Assembly (NCBI GenBank): GCA_937862815.1
Contig: CALMED010000030.1
Span: 19,353-83,352 of the forward strand
Origin: an uncultured Chitinophagaceae bacterium
GTDB taxonomy: Bacteria; Bacteroidota; Bacteroidia; Chitinophagales; Chitinophagaceae
Length of the DNA: 64,000 nucleotides
Reading direction: 5' to 3'
Positions within the stretch are counted from its first letter, which is position 1, and every line of letters starts with the position of its first letter. The notes beneath the pieces are model-generated. The model had not been told where the DNA came from, ran no database searches, and saw nothing but the letters and a program-made list of their open reading frames with translations. Shown here in pieces: positions 43,235 to 52,011 of the stretch. The position numbers were made by a program, and so were the translations under genes.

Positions 43235-43573
43235 CTACTGACCAGTGCCGGGAAGCGGAGCCGGTATGTTAGATGGAGCGGTTTGCTGTTTTACGGGCTG
43301 GTTGGTGGGTACCTGCTCCAATGCACCGGGACCTTCACTTCCGCCGGAGCGGGAGATGAAGAGTACCGAGAGAAGGCACAGCACGCCTACGATGGCAGCA
43401 AACAGCCAGGTACCTTTTTCCAGCACGTCGGTGGTTTGCTTTACACCCATAAACTGGTTACTGAAGCCGGCGATATTGCCGCTTAAGCCGCCGCCTTTGG
43501 GATTTTGCACCAGCACAACGAATGCCAATAATACACTGGCGAGAAGCACTAATATGATGAACAAAATGGTCAT
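43235..43573 (-). CDS. secG: Preprotein translocase subunit SecG
   Basis: This 112-residue SecG has two membrane helices (about residues 2-22 and 55-72). The conserved loop VVLVQNPKGGGLSGNIAG lies between them. A Pro/Gln-rich tail of about 35 residues follows, longer than in E. coli. Its start overlaps the upstream stop by four bases (ATGA). It works with SecYE and the SecDF encoded elsewhere in this window. Confidence 0.88.
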   Translation of the reverse strand: MTILFIILVLLASVLLAFVVLVQNPKGGGLSGNIAGFSNQFMGVKQTTDVLEKGTWLFAAIVGVLCLLSVLFISRSGGSEGPGALEQVPTNQPVKQQTAPSNIPAPLPGTGQ

Positions 43574-44676
43574 GATTGGCTGTTTATTTTCTGAATTTGG
43601 TCGGCAAAGTAAGCGCTTTTTTCAGGATGGAGCAAAATTAATTTACCATAGAGCTCGATGGCTTTCACTGTTTTTCCCTGCTGAATCAGCACCTGCGCCA
43701 TGGTTTCGGTGAGAATCTCTTCGGGATGGTTGCTGACATCGGCAATACGGTTCACTTCCGTTTCGGAAACCGCATCGAGGGGCGTGGGTGCATCGTGGTA
43801 GATTTTCTTCATGCTGCGCAACCATTGGGTAAAGGTCTTCACCTGCTTGCTCAGATCATCGTTGCCCAGCTTTTCCTCCTGCAGGCGGATGCCCTGCGAA
43901 GCGAAATAATCAACGGTATGAAACGGCTCAAAAGCGAGTTCCTGTACGGGAGCCGGTGTTTCGGGGGCAGTAGGACCGACCGGCAGAGCCGGCGTTGTTT
44001 CAGCAGGCAGGATTGTATCAACGGCAGCCTCATCAGCTACTACAGGCTGATCAGACTCAGTTGCAGCAATTGAAGCTTCAGGTTCGGTTCCCTGCTGCTG
44101 CTGCAGGTCCAGCTCGTCTTCGGCTTCCACCAGGGCAACAGCGTCTGCGGCAGCATCCACCAGGTCCTGCAGCGGAAAACTGTCCCCCGCCTGCCATTCT
44201 TCCAGGCGGGTACGGTCTTCGTCGGCCTCCACCAATGCAGCGGCATCTGCAGCTGCATCCTGCAGGTCCTGCATACGAAAATCGGGATCCGGCATTTGTT
44301 CCTCAACAGTCGCCGCGATGACGGTTTCCTCTTCTTTTGCCTGCTCAGGGATTCCGGAGGCTGTTATTCCGGCATTATTTCCGGATAGGAGCGTGACATC
44401 CAGGTGTACTGACTGCAATTCCGGCCGGGCATTGCCCTCCCTGAACCGTTCCCACTGATACCGGAACCAGAGCGGGTTGTTGAAATACACCAGCGCCTTT
44501 TGCATGCCGGGTGCAGCCGGTGTTCCATCTGCCTGTTGTGAGCGGTAAACCGCTGCCAGGAAATGACCGGCTCCAAACCAGGGATGCCGCTGCACCAGGG
44601 TGTCCATTACCGAAAGCAGCGCGGGCGCATCCGGTACGGGGTCGTGCAGATAATCCTGAAGGGGAAGCAGGTTCAT
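43570..44676 (-). CDS. Hypothetical protein with long acidic low-complexity centre
   Basis: This 368-residue protein has no recognised domain. Residues 1-100 look folded (LLSVMDTLVQRHPWFGAGHFLAAVYRSQ), a TPR-like helix pair. Residues about 110-260 are low-complexity, rich in Glu, Asp, Ala and Gln, with a repeated unit LQDLVDAAADAVALVEAEDE / MQDLQDAAADAAALVEADED. The C-terminal 60 residues (TETMAQVLIQQGKTVKAIELYGKLILLHPEKSAYFADQI-like) look like a TPR. ATG 44676 is preferred over an upstream start inside the lptE end. It is coupled to secG by ATGA overlap. Confidence 0.65.
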   Translation of the reverse strand: MNLLPLQDYLHDPVPDAPALLSVMDTLVQRHPWFGAGHFLAAVYRSQQADGTPAAPGMQKALVYFNNPLWFRYQWERFREGNARPELQSVHLDVTLLSGNNAGITASGIPEQAKEEETVIAATVEEQMPDPDFRMQDLQDAAADAAALVEADEDRTRLEEWQAGDSFPLQDLVDAAADAVALVEAEDELDLQQQQGTEPEASIAATESDQPVVADEAAVDTILPAETTPALPVGPTAPETPAPVQELAFEPFHTVDYFASQGIRLQEEKLGNDDLSKQVKTFTQWLRSMKKIYHDAPTPLDAVSETEVNRIADVSNHPEEILTETMAQVLIQQGKTVKAIELYGKLILLHPEKSAYFADQIQKINSQS

Positions 44677-44695
44677 AAGAACAAAGTAATCAATT

Positions 44696-45232
44696 TTACC
44701 AGTTGGAAAAAATGCGGTTAAAAATTTCATCCACCAGGTTCTGTACGATCTGGTCGGTGAGCTGCGCTTCGGCTGCATTCAGGGTGAGCCGTGCGTCAAA
44801 ATCGAAGGTACGCGACAGGTCGGTTTCAAAACTTTTCTTGTCGTCGAGCCGGTTTTTAAATACCAGGCGCACGGCCACATTCAGCCGGTTGGAGGCGGCC
44901 TGCTGCCCGGAGATACCCGAGGTGGTGACATAATAATCCGTTATCTGTCCGCTGATATCGTAATGCGCATCCTCGCTGTTGGTTTGTGTGAGTCGGGTCT
45001 GGTTGATCACTTTCTGCCGCAACCGGTCGGTCAGCCGCTGGCTCAGCTGGGGATTAATGATCCGGGCCCTGTTTTCGATGTACTGCACCCGAACCGTTTT
45101 TACTTCGGGCGGGATGGAAACATCCTTGAACGAATAACAGGAACCGGCTGATAGCCACAACGCTGCCGCCAGCAGCACCTGCAGGCGTATGCGGCTAAAG
45201 GCAACCAGGCGCTTACAGGTCTTCAATGTCAT
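44696..45232 (-). CDS. lptE: LptE-like LPS assembly lipoprotein
   Basis: This 178-residue lipoprotein has a lipobox ending at Cys32 (LSAGSC) and a C-terminal domain like Bacteroidota LptE: VSIPPEVKTVRVQYIENRA, a variable region with YDISGQITDYYVTT, and NLVDEIFNRIFSNW at the end. LptE plugs the LptD barrel in the outer membrane. Its 5' end overlaps the sigma-54-type activator gene by 20 bases, so the two are probably translated together. Confidence 0.78.
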   Translation of the reverse strand: MTLKTCKRLVAFSRIRLQVLLAAALWLSAGSCYSFKDVSIPPEVKTVRVQYIENRARIINPQLSQRLTDRLRQKVINQTRLTQTNSEDAHYDISGQITDYYVTTSGISGQQAASNRLNVAVRLVFKNRLDDKKSFETDLSRTFDFDARLTLNAAEAQLTDQIVQNLVDEIFNRIFSNW

Positions 45233-46466
45233 ATTCCTTCAGTTTACGGTAGAGGGTGCGTTCGCTGATGCCCAGGTCCAGTGCCGCGTCGCGGCGTTTC
45301 CCTTTGTGCTTTTTCAGCGCTTTAATGATCAGTTCCTTTTCCTTGTCGAGAATGTTGAGGCTTTCCTCCACTTCCACATGTTCCTGGATGTCGTTATTGC
45401 CGAGGATCATGGGTTGTGCCGAAGCCGGTGCAAGGGCAGCGGGATGCGGCCGGTCGGGATGATGGCGGGCATCGGACAGCGTGGTTTCACTGAAAAAGTT
45501 ACCCGGTACCGAAGCGGGTGTACTGCCCCCGTGCTGCAGCACTTCTAAAAACATCTTTTTGAGCTCGGTAACATCTTTCTTCATATCGAAGAACAGCTTA
45601 TACAGGATTTCCCGCTCGTTCGCAAACTCGGCTCCGTTGGAAGCAGGTGACGCGGCATGGGCAAGCACCGGCAGCCGGTTGAAACTGCGTTCCGGTAGAA
45701 AAGGGGCCAGGTCCCTGGCTGTTATGGTTTTATTGACCGAGAGCACCGATATCTGCTCGGCGATGTTCTTCAGCTCCCGTACGTTGCCAGGGAAGGGGTA
45801 ACTGACCAGGAGCTGGCGGGCATCATCGTCCAGTTGCACGGGCACGGTTTTGTACCGCTCCGCGAAATCCACGGAGAACTTACGGAAAAGCAAAGGAATG
45901 TCTTCTTTGCGGTCACGCAGCGCCGGAACGCGGATGGGCACCGTATTCAGGCGGTAATACAGATCTTCGCGAAACTTGTTGGTATGGGTGTATTCCAACA
46001 GCTCCTTGTTGGTGGCGGCAATCACCCGCACGTCGGTCTTCTGCACTTTGGAAGAGCCCACGCGGATGAACTCTCCGGTCTCCAGCACCCGCAGCAGCCG
46101 GGCCTGCGTTCCCAACGGCATTTCACCAATCTCATCGAGAAAGATGGTGCCGCCGTTAACGGTTTCAAAATAGCCTTTGCGGGCATCCACTGCCCCGGTA
46201 AAAGACCCTTTTTCATGGCCAAACAGTTCCGAGTCAATGGTACCTTCCGGGATGGCGCCGCAGTTCACCGCAATAAAGGGATTGTGCTTGCGGGCCGACA
46301 GGGCATGAATGATCTGGGAAAACACTTCCTTGCCCACACCGCTCTCGCCGTTGATCAGTACCGTAAGGTCGGTAGCCGCCACCTGCACCGCCACGTTAAG
46401 GGCGTGATTGAGGGCAGGTGAGTTGCCAATGATACCGAACCGGTTTTTTATACTTTGTAATTCCAT
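45213..46466 (-). CDS. Sigma-54-interacting AAA+ transcription activator
   Basis: This 417-residue activator starts almost at once with the AAA+ core. Walker A is GESGVGKE, the sigma-54 contact loop reads GSFTGA (consensus GAFTGA), and the Walker B segment is GGTIFLDEIGEMP. A C-terminal Fis-type helix-turn-helix is RRDAALDLGISERTLYRKLKE. No receiver, GAF or PAS domain precedes the core, so control must come from a partner or expression level. A variable linker occupies about residues 255-370. It lies between miaB and lptE, a layout I believe recurs in Bacteroidota. Confidence 0.88.
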   Translation of the reverse strand: MELQSIKNRFGIIGNSPALNHALNVAVQVAATDLTVLINGESGVGKEVFSQIIHALSARKHNPFIAVNCGAIPEGTIDSELFGHEKGSFTGAVDARKGYFETVNGGTIFLDEIGEMPLGTQARLLRVLETGEFIRVGSSKVQKTDVRVIAATNKELLEYTHTNKFREDLYYRLNTVPIRVPALRDRKEDIPLLFRKFSVDFAERYKTVPVQLDDDARQLLVSYPFPGNVRELKNIAEQISVLSVNKTITARDLAPFLPERSFNRLPVLAHAASPASNGAEFANEREILYKLFFDMKKDVTELKKMFLEVLQHGGSTPASVPGNFFSETTLSDARHHPDRPHPAALAPASAQPMILGNNDIQEHVEVEESLNILDKEKELIIKALKKHKGKRRDAALDLGISERTLYRKLKEYDIEDL

Positions 46467-46513
46467 TCAATACGTTCGTTTTGCTTCTTGAAAGAATGCC
46501 CCCGGGCTGTCTC

Positions 46514-47941
46514 TCAGGTGTTGTTCACAATTTTGCCCAGCAGGGTAGCCTGTGTGCAATCGTGCACCAGCACATGCACGTAGTCGCCTTTGCGATGCGT
46601 GTAAGCTTCTTTGGGAAATACCACTACTTTGTTTTGCGAGGTGCGGCCCATCCAGTCGGCATCGCTGCGTTTGCTGTTACCTTCAATCAGCACCTGGAAG
46701 GTTTTGCCCACATCCTGCCGGTTGCTTTCGAGCGACAACCGGTTTTGCACTTCCACGATTTCCTGGAGCCGTCTTTTTTTCACGGTGTCCGGCACATCAT
46801 CGTTGTAGCGTTTTGCGGCCAGGGTGCCCGGGCGCTCGCTGTAGAAAAACATGTAGCTCATATCGTAGCGGCTGTATTCCATGATGCGGAGGGTATCCTG
46901 GTGTTCTTCTTCGGTTTCGCTGCAAAACCCCGCGATGATATCCGAACTGATGCCGCAGCCGGGCAGGATTTCGCGGATGCGGTCTACTTTAGCCATGTAC
47001 CACTCCCGCGTGTAGGTGCGGTTCATCAGTTGAAGGATGCGGGTGTTGCCGCTCTGTACCGGCAGGTGAATGTATTTGCAGATGTTCCCGTAGCGGGCCA
47101 TGGTATGCAGCACTTCATCGGTGATGTCTTTGGGGTGCGAGGTAGAAAAGCGCACCCGCAACAACGGTGATACCAGGGCCACCTGCTCCAGCAGGCCGGC
47201 AAAGGTTACCGTTGCTCCCTTTTCTTCGTTCACCCAATAGTAGCTGTCTACGTTCTGACCCAGCAGGGTTACTTCCCGGAAGCCCCGGTCAAACAGGTCG
47301 TGTGCCTCCGCTACAATGGAATGAGGATCGCGGCTGCGTTCGCGCCCCCGGGTGAAGGGAACCACGCAGAAACTGCACATATTGTTGCAACCCCGCATAA
47401 TGGAAATAAAGGCGGTCACCCCGTTGCTGTCGAGCCGCACAGGAGCGATATCAGCGTAGGTTTCTTCCCGGCTCAGCAGTACGTTCACTGCTTTCTGCCC
47501 CCCCTCTGCTTCTTCAATCAGTCCGGGAAGTGTGCGGTAGGCATCAGGGCCCACAACGAGGTCAACCAGTTTCTCTTCCTCCAGCAGCTTGGCTTTCAAC
47601 CGCTCGGCCATGCAGCCCAGTACGCCTACCAGCATGCCCGGGTTTTCTTCCTTGGCTTTCCGGAATTCCGAGAGGCGCTTCCGCACCGTTTGCTCGGCTT
47701 TTTCACGGATGGAGCAGGTATTCAGCAATACCAGGTTGGCCTCCGCGAAGTTGCGGGTGGCGCCGTAGCCCGACTGGTTGAGGATGCTCGCCACTATTTC
47801 GCTGTCGCTGAAGTTCATCTGACATCCGTAGCTTTCGATGTAAAACTTCTTTTTATACGTATTGGCATCCAGCGCAAAAGGCGCAAAAGCCTCTCCCTGC
47901 CGGGCTTCATCATGTACCTTGGTCTCAAGTTGCAAATCCAT
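46514..47941 (-). CDS. miaB: tRNA methylthiotransferase MiaB
   Basis: This 475-residue radical SAM enzyme adds the 2-methylthio group to i6A37 of tRNA. The N-terminal UPF0004 domain contains [13 protein letters not shown] with the first auxiliary-cluster cysteine; two more lie in LLNTCSIRE and LGCMAE. The SAM cluster motif is [20 protein letters not shown]-terminal TRAM domain spans about 400-470. A TAACTTTG box upstream indicates the promoter of the run miaB to secG. Confidence 0.93.
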   Translation of the reverse strand: MDLQLETKVHDEARQGEAFAPFALDANTYKKKFYIESYGCQMNFSDSEIVASILNQSGYGATRNFAEANLVLLNTCSIREKAEQTVRKRLSEFRKAKEENPGMLVGVLGCMAERLKAKLLEEEKLVDLVVGPDAYRTLPGLIEEAEGGQKAVNVLLSREETYADIAPVRLDSNGVTAFISIMRGCNNMCSFCVVPFTRGRERSRDPHSIVAEAHDLFDRGFREVTLLGQNVDSYYWVNEEKGATVTFAGLLEQVALVSPLLRVRFSTSHPKDITDEVLHTMARYGNICKYIHLPVQSGNTRILQLMNRTYTREWYMAKVDRIREILPGCGISSDIIAGFCSETEEEHQDTLRIMEYSRYDMSYMFFYSERPGTLAAKRYNDDVPDTVKKRRLQEIVEVQNRLSLESNRQDVGKTFQVLIEGNSKRSDADWMGRTSQNKVVVFPKEAYTHRKGDYVHVLVHDCTQATLLGKIVNNT

Positions 47942-47967
47942 GCGGTATTGTTGGAAATTTGAATCTG

Positions 47968-47975
47968 CAAAGTTA
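47968..47975 (-). promoter_or_regulatory. -7 promoter box for miaB
   Basis: Read on the minus strand this is TAACTTTG, an exact -7 match 26 bases upstream of the miaB start. It probably drives miaB through secG. Confidence 0.5.
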
Positions 47976-48037
47976 AGTGATTCCTCCCTATAAAATGACA
48001 GATTGGCAGCAGTTAGAACCGCTTATACAATTGCTAA

Positions 48038-48065
48038 TTGTAAAAGGGGCTGGGTTGTATTTTTG
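48038..48065 (+). promoter_or_regulatory. Complete Bacteroidota promoter before the receptor gene
   Basis: TTG (48038-48040) and TATTTTTG (48058-48065) are 17 bases apart, fitting the TTG-N17-23-TAnnTTTG pattern. The ATG at 48071 begins five bases after the box, so the leader would be very short. Confidence 0.6.
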
Positions 48066-48070
48066 GGGGA

Positions 48071-50521
48071 ATGACCCGCCACATGACCCACCGTGTGCTG
48101 CCGCACCTCTTTTTGGGATTTCTGGGCTTATTTGCAGCCAGCCGCGTAGCAGCACAGCAGGGCCCGGGGCTGCTCACGGCCAATGTGCTGGATGCCGCCA
48201 GCCAGAACGCCCTGGCACAGGCTACCGTAGTACTGCAGTCCATGGCCGATACAAGCCGCATGCAGCAAGCGCTTACCGACAAAAACGGCTCCTTTCAATT
48301 TGAAAATATCGGGTTTGGTTATTACCGGCTCCGCATCTCGGCGGTAGGTTACCGGCAGTACCAGCTCGACAGCATCCATTTCCGTACCGAGCGGTACGAC
48401 TTCAACCTGGGTGACCTGCTGCTCAGCAACCAGTCACTGCACCTCCAGGAAGTAGTGGTATATGCCGAAAAACCCCTTATCGAGTCCAAAGAAGGCAACA
48501 TCATTTTCAACGCGGGCGAAAGTGCCCTGAGCAACGGCAGCAGCGCGGCCGAACTGTTGAAGCAAACGCCGCTGGTGACCGTGGACCCCGATGGAAAGAT
48601 CCTCGTAAGGGGGAAAGAGCCCCGCATCCTGGTGGACGATAAACCGGTGGCACTCACCCTGCAACAATTACAAGACATGCTGGAAAGCATGCCGGGCAGT
48701 AACGTGGATCGGATCGAAGTGCTCACCAACCCGCCGCCCCAATACGCCAATGAGCAGGGAGGCGTGATCAACATCGTGACCCGTAAAGGAAAAATCGGGA
48801 TGGGCGGACGTGTCAACCTCAGCGGAGGCACACGGGGAGAAGTGGGGGGCAGCGCCAGCCTCAACTACCGGCGCAAGGGCCTCGCCATCAATCTCAGCAC
48901 CGGTGCAGCCTTCAACCGGTTCACCGGCGATGGATACAGCAGCCGCACCAACTTCTTCCGCGACTCAACGAACCGCCTGCTCATCACCAACGCCTTCCAA
49001 AATGAAAACACCCGGCCCAATCACCGGGTGAATGTGGATTACGATTTCAATAAACGCACCGCTGTCAACCTGGTGGCTCAGCACAACGCAAACCTGTACG
49101 GCAACGAGTCCCTCAACCGTTACACCAACCGCAACCGGTTCGATGCCATCTCCCGGCTGAGCGAACGCACCACCGGTACCGAAGGATCCAACCGCAGCGC
49201 CAACGTCAACATCACGTTCACCCGCAAAGGCACCCGGCCCGGTGAACTGTTCCGTTGGATACAGCAGATGAATACGGGAAGCATACACAACGAGCGCGAT
49301 TTTTTCCAGGAATTTCTCACCCCGGAAGGACTGCGTACCGGCACCGACTCCACCCAGCAGCAACTGACCCGCACCCGGAACAATGGTTTCAGCTCCAACC
49401 TGTCGTACGACCGGCAACTGGGCAACAAAAAAACGAACTGGTCAACCGGTGCCGCCTACAACCGTACTAACAGCGATGTAACACTTGTAACGGAATTCCT
49501 GAAAAAACCGGATAACACTTTTTTCAAAGTGGACCTCCTGAGTAACCGGTTCCGGTTTCACCAGGATGTGATCAACCTGCGATCTTCATTCAAACACGTT
49601 TTTAAACCGGGGTTTTCGGTGTCAGCCGGCGCATCGGTGGAACAGACCAATATCCTGTTTGAACTGCTGGACCAAAAATCCACGGTGTACAACCGGTATA
49701 TCAACTGGTTGCCCTTTGCTAACTTCAACCGGAGCTGGGCCAACAAAACAACCCTCAGCTTTTCCTACCGGCGCACCATCCGGCGGCCGGGCATCAACGA
49801 GCTCAATCCTTCGGTGGATTACAGCGACCCCTACAACATCCGCTTTGGTAACCCCGGATTGCAGCCGACCCTGGCCCATACCTTCGACCTCGTGGCCGGT
49901 AAAACCAAACAGAAATTTTTCTTCAATGCCGGGCTCGGTTATAACCAGGTGGAAAATATCTTCGCCTCCATCCGCACACTGCAGCCCGATGGCAAGACCA
50001 TTGTAACCTGGGACAATGTGAGCAGCAGGCAGGAATATGAGATGAGCGCCTGGGGCGGGGTCACCATCAGCAAGAAATTGCGGGGCAACCTGAGTACCGG
50101 TTATACCTACAACGTGTACAGCGCATTCGACAAAACCGTCCGCCGCTTCCGCGACGGAGGTTCCTTCACCTCCAATCTGAACGGTAATTTTACCCCCACC
50201 GATGTGTGGACTTTTACACTTAACGGCACGTTCAACCGCTTTGCCAATCCACAAGGAACAGTTCGCAGCAATGTGAACATGAACCTGGGCGTGCAACGAA
50301 AACTACTGAAGAAAAAAATCATTCTTACGTTTAATGCCGTGGATCCCTTTATCAGCCGCCAAAACCGGTTTTTCACCGAAGGCACCAATTTCCAGCTGGA
50401 AAGCTTCAGCCGCACCAGTACCACCAATTACCGGCTCACTATCAGTTACCAGTTCAGCCGGTCGGTATCGGCACGTAAAGCCGGTCTTCCGGGAGTAAAG
50501 CCAGACAACAGCAAAAAATAA
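48071..50521 (+). CDS. Outer-membrane TonB-dependent-receptor-like protein
   Basis: This 816-residue protein has a signal peptide (to about residue 30) and a carboxypeptidase-regulatory-like beta-sandwich (about 34-115, LTANVLDAASQNALAQATVV). A plug-like region follows (about 125-240, LKQTPLVTVDPDGKILVRGKE, QLQDMLESMPGSNVDRIEVL, NEQGGVINIVTRKG), then a long barrel of the OMP_b-brl_3 type. No SusD partner is adjacent, so substrate is unknown; members range from siderophore to peptide uptake. It is preceded by a full promoter. Confidence 0.83.
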   Translation: MTRHMTHRVLPHLFLGFLGLFAASRVAAQQGPGLLTANVLDAASQNALAQATVVLQSMADTSRMQQALTDKNGSFQFENIGFGYYRLRISAVGYRQYQLDSIHFRTERYDFNLGDLLLSNQSLHLQEVVVYAEKPLIESKEGNIIFNAGESALSNGSSAAELLKQTPLVTVDPDGKILVRGKEPRILVDDKPVALTLQQLQDMLESMPGSNVDRIEVLTNPPPQYANEQGGVINIVTRKGKIGMGGRVNLSGGTRGEVGGSASLNYRRKGLAINLSTGAAFNRFTGDGYSSRTNFFRDSTNRLLITNAFQNENTRPNHRVNVDYDFNKRTAVNLVAQHNANLYGNESLNRYTNRNRFDAISRLSERTTGTEGSNRSANVNITFTRKGTRPGELFRWIQQMNTGSIHNERDFFQEFLTPEGLRTGTDSTQQQLTRTRNNGFSSNLSYDRQLGNKKTNWSTGAAYNRTNSDVTLVTEFLKKPDNTFFKVDLLSNRFRFHQDVINLRSSFKHVFKPGFSVSAGASVEQTNILFELLDQKSTVYNRYINWLPFANFNRSWANKTTLSFSYRRTIRRPGINELNPSVDYSDPYNIRFGNPGLQPTLAHTFDLVAGKTKQKFFFNAGLGYNQVENIFASIRTLQPDGKTIVTWDNVSSRQEYEMSAWGGVTISKKLRGNLSTGYTYNVYSAFDKTVRRFRDGGSFTSNLNGNFTPTDVWTFTLNGTFNRFANPQGTVRSNVNMNLGVQRKLLKKKIILTFNAVDPFISRQNRFFTEGTNFQLESFSRTSTTNYRLTISYQFSRSVSARKAGLPGVKPDNSKK

Positions 50522-50522
50522 G

Positions 50523-50984
50523 TCATTTCAACTGGAGACGAAAACCAACAGAAGGGTAAGTGAAGGCAGGCTGCCGCCTGTCCCCGATGAACACATTTTC
50601 ATCCGACAGTACGAGACGGGCTTTTTCCCGCAGGCGTTTGGAAGAGGTAATGATGGGTATGCTGGCAGCAGTGGTGAGCAGGCCTGCAACCGGCAGCCAG
50701 AGTAAACGCAGATCGGATTTAGGTGTATTTTCAAAAGCGGGCGCTTTCATTTTGGCCAATCCGCCGAGTGTGAGGGAGATGCCCGTGCCGAACATCGTCC
50801 AGCCGGCCAGTTTGTTGGTAGTGGCCCGCATGAGGTAGCGGTCGCTTTGTGCCTGGGGCGACAACTCCGAATCTTCCCACTTCTCTTTTTTCTTAAAAGG
50901 TTGCGCAGAGCCGGCTAGGGCCAGCAACAGAAAGACGAGCAGCAGCCCGGATTTTCCCATCACCTGTTGTTGCATTTGAATCAT
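50523..50984 (-). CDS. Small envelope protein of unknown function
   Basis: This protein of about 153 residues has a signal or anchor helix (GKSGLLLVFLLLALAGSAQ) near its start, a charged region KKKEKWEDSELSPQAQ, and two hydrophobic segments (about residues 60-75 and 88-105). The end ...SVGFRLQLK looks like a strand. The start is uncertain among ATGs at 50984, 50975 and 50960; the first is shown. Its stop lies two bases after the convergent receptor gene. I do not recognise the family. Confidence 0.5.
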   Translation of the reverse strand: MIQMQQQVMGKSGLLLVFLLLALAGSAQPFKKKEKWEDSELSPQAQSDRYLMRATTNKLAGWTMFGTGISLTLGGLAKMKAPAFENTPKSDLRLLWLPVAGLLTTAASIPIITSSKRLREKARLVLSDENVFIGDRRQPAFTYPSVGFRLQLK

Positions 50985-51049
50985 AAAAGCGATGTAAAAT
51001 AAAGAATCGTTCCTGAAAGGCAAAACAAGAAAACGTTCATGTAAAGGTT

Positions 51050-51508
51050 TTATTCGAGTTCCTGAACGTTTACCCTTTTCCCGTCAAACAGAATATACAA
51101 CACTTTGGTGCTTTTCACCGGCTGTCCGTTGAGCAGGGCAGGCTGCCAGCTGGTGGCATCCAGCAGCCGCTTTAATTCGAGGTAATCGGGGCGAACATTG
51201 CTGTTGGGCTGAACCCGGTAGAGGCAGGCCTGCCCCTGGGTATCCACCAGCAGGCTGAGGGTGATGCGACCACCGGCCTTTTTTTGGGTATAAGTGCTGA
51301 AAAACTGGTCAAAAAAACGTTCAAGACTGGTGCGGGTGTTGTTCCAGCGGGCCGGTTCCTGCACACGTACATGCACATCGGCAAAAGCCGTTTGGCCGGG
51401 GGAAGCCATGTGCACGCAGCTGTCGAGGCGGAGGTCGTCAACAACTTGTCCCTCAAGAAAACCCGTACAGAGGCAAAGAAAGAGGAGGTGCAGTAAGCGC
51501 AGGGTCAT
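51050..51508 (-). CDS. Secreted TonB C-terminal-like domain protein
   Basis: This 152-residue protein has a signal peptide (MTLRLLHLLFLCLCTG). The C-terminal 75 residues follow the TonB C-terminal pattern: GGRITLSLLVDTQGQACLYRVQ, then ELKRLLDATSWQPALLNGQPV and KVLYILFDGKRV. There is no N-terminal anchor or proline stretch as in true TonB, so it may be a free periplasmic relative. ATG 51508 gives the signal peptide directly. It is about 0.5 kb downstream, on the opposite strand, of the receptor gene. Confidence 0.6.
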   Translation of the reverse strand: MTLRLLHLLFLCLCTGFLEGQVVDDLRLDSCVHMASPGQTAFADVHVRVQEPARWNNTRTSLERFFDQFFSTYTQKKAGGRITLSLLVDTQGQACLYRVQPNSNVRPDYLELKRLLDATSWQPALLNGQPVKSTKVLYILFDGKRVNVQELE

Positions 51509-51674
51509 GAACACGCAAATTATGGATTCCCGTAAAGATAAGATTAGGCAGTGCAAGGCAGAAAGAAGAAATCATGCCCGCAGGGCTATTTGATAGAAAC
51601 GTGGGATAAGCCGGCACATACTCTTCGTTGGCATGAGAAAATGCCGCCGGATAGGAGGCAGCAGACAACAGTAA

Positions 51675-51857
51675 TCAGCCCTCGTTCTTCCGGTTGAGCA
51701 CCCAGATGAAAAAAGCACCCAGAAAGACGGCGATTCCCAGTCCGCCAAAAATCAATGCGGTGAGCACTTTCTGGGCAGCGGGAAACAGCGACATGGATAC
51801 AGCCGTAAGGAAGTAAATAATGAAGATGGTGAGTAAGGTATAAATTTTACCGTCCAT
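51675..51857 (-). CDS. Small two-helix membrane protein
   Basis: This 60-residue protein consists of two hydrophobic helices (about residues 3-23 and 30-53) with a short polar tail LNRKNEG. ATG 51857 begins MDGKIYTLL; the longer frame adds 17 non-hydrophobic residues. Function is unknown. It is divergent from parE and shares a 150-base intergenic region with it. Confidence 0.55.
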   Translation of the reverse strand: MDGKIYTLLTIFIIYFLTAVSMSLFPAAQKVLTALIFGGLGIAVFLGAFFIWVLNRKNEG

Positions 51858-51914
51858 GTGATGGGATTTTCGTTTTGCGAAATTGAGAAATTCTCCGCAA
51901 CCGCCCAAAAATTA

Positions 51915-51930
51915 TTCACAGCGCTGTGAA
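51915..51930. promoter_or_regulatory. Perfect 16-base palindrome upstream of parE
   Basis: TTCACAGCGCTGTGAA is a perfect dyad with no loop, as expected for a dimeric repressor or activator site. It lies 34 bases before the parE -7 box, and also upstream of the divergent small membrane protein gene. The regulator is unknown. Confidence 0.5.
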
Positions 51931-51964
51931 CAAATAAGCCGCCGGCGGGGGCGGCTGGTTTTGC

Positions 51965-51972
51965 TATATTTG
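51965..51972 (+). promoter_or_regulatory. -7 promoter box for parE
   Basis: TATATTTG matches the -7 consensus exactly, 39 bases upstream of the chosen ATG at 52012. This supports that start, because the longer open frame would begin before the promoter. Confidence 0.55.
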
Positions 51973-52011
51973 CCCGTTTCAGAACAGAAGGACTCCAGAA
52001 TACGAATCATT

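Noticed and set aside
51883..52011. N-terminal extension of parE
   Set aside because: The extension would begin before the -7 box and the palindrome and lacks similarity to the family; MPEEKKNLF at 52012 fits.
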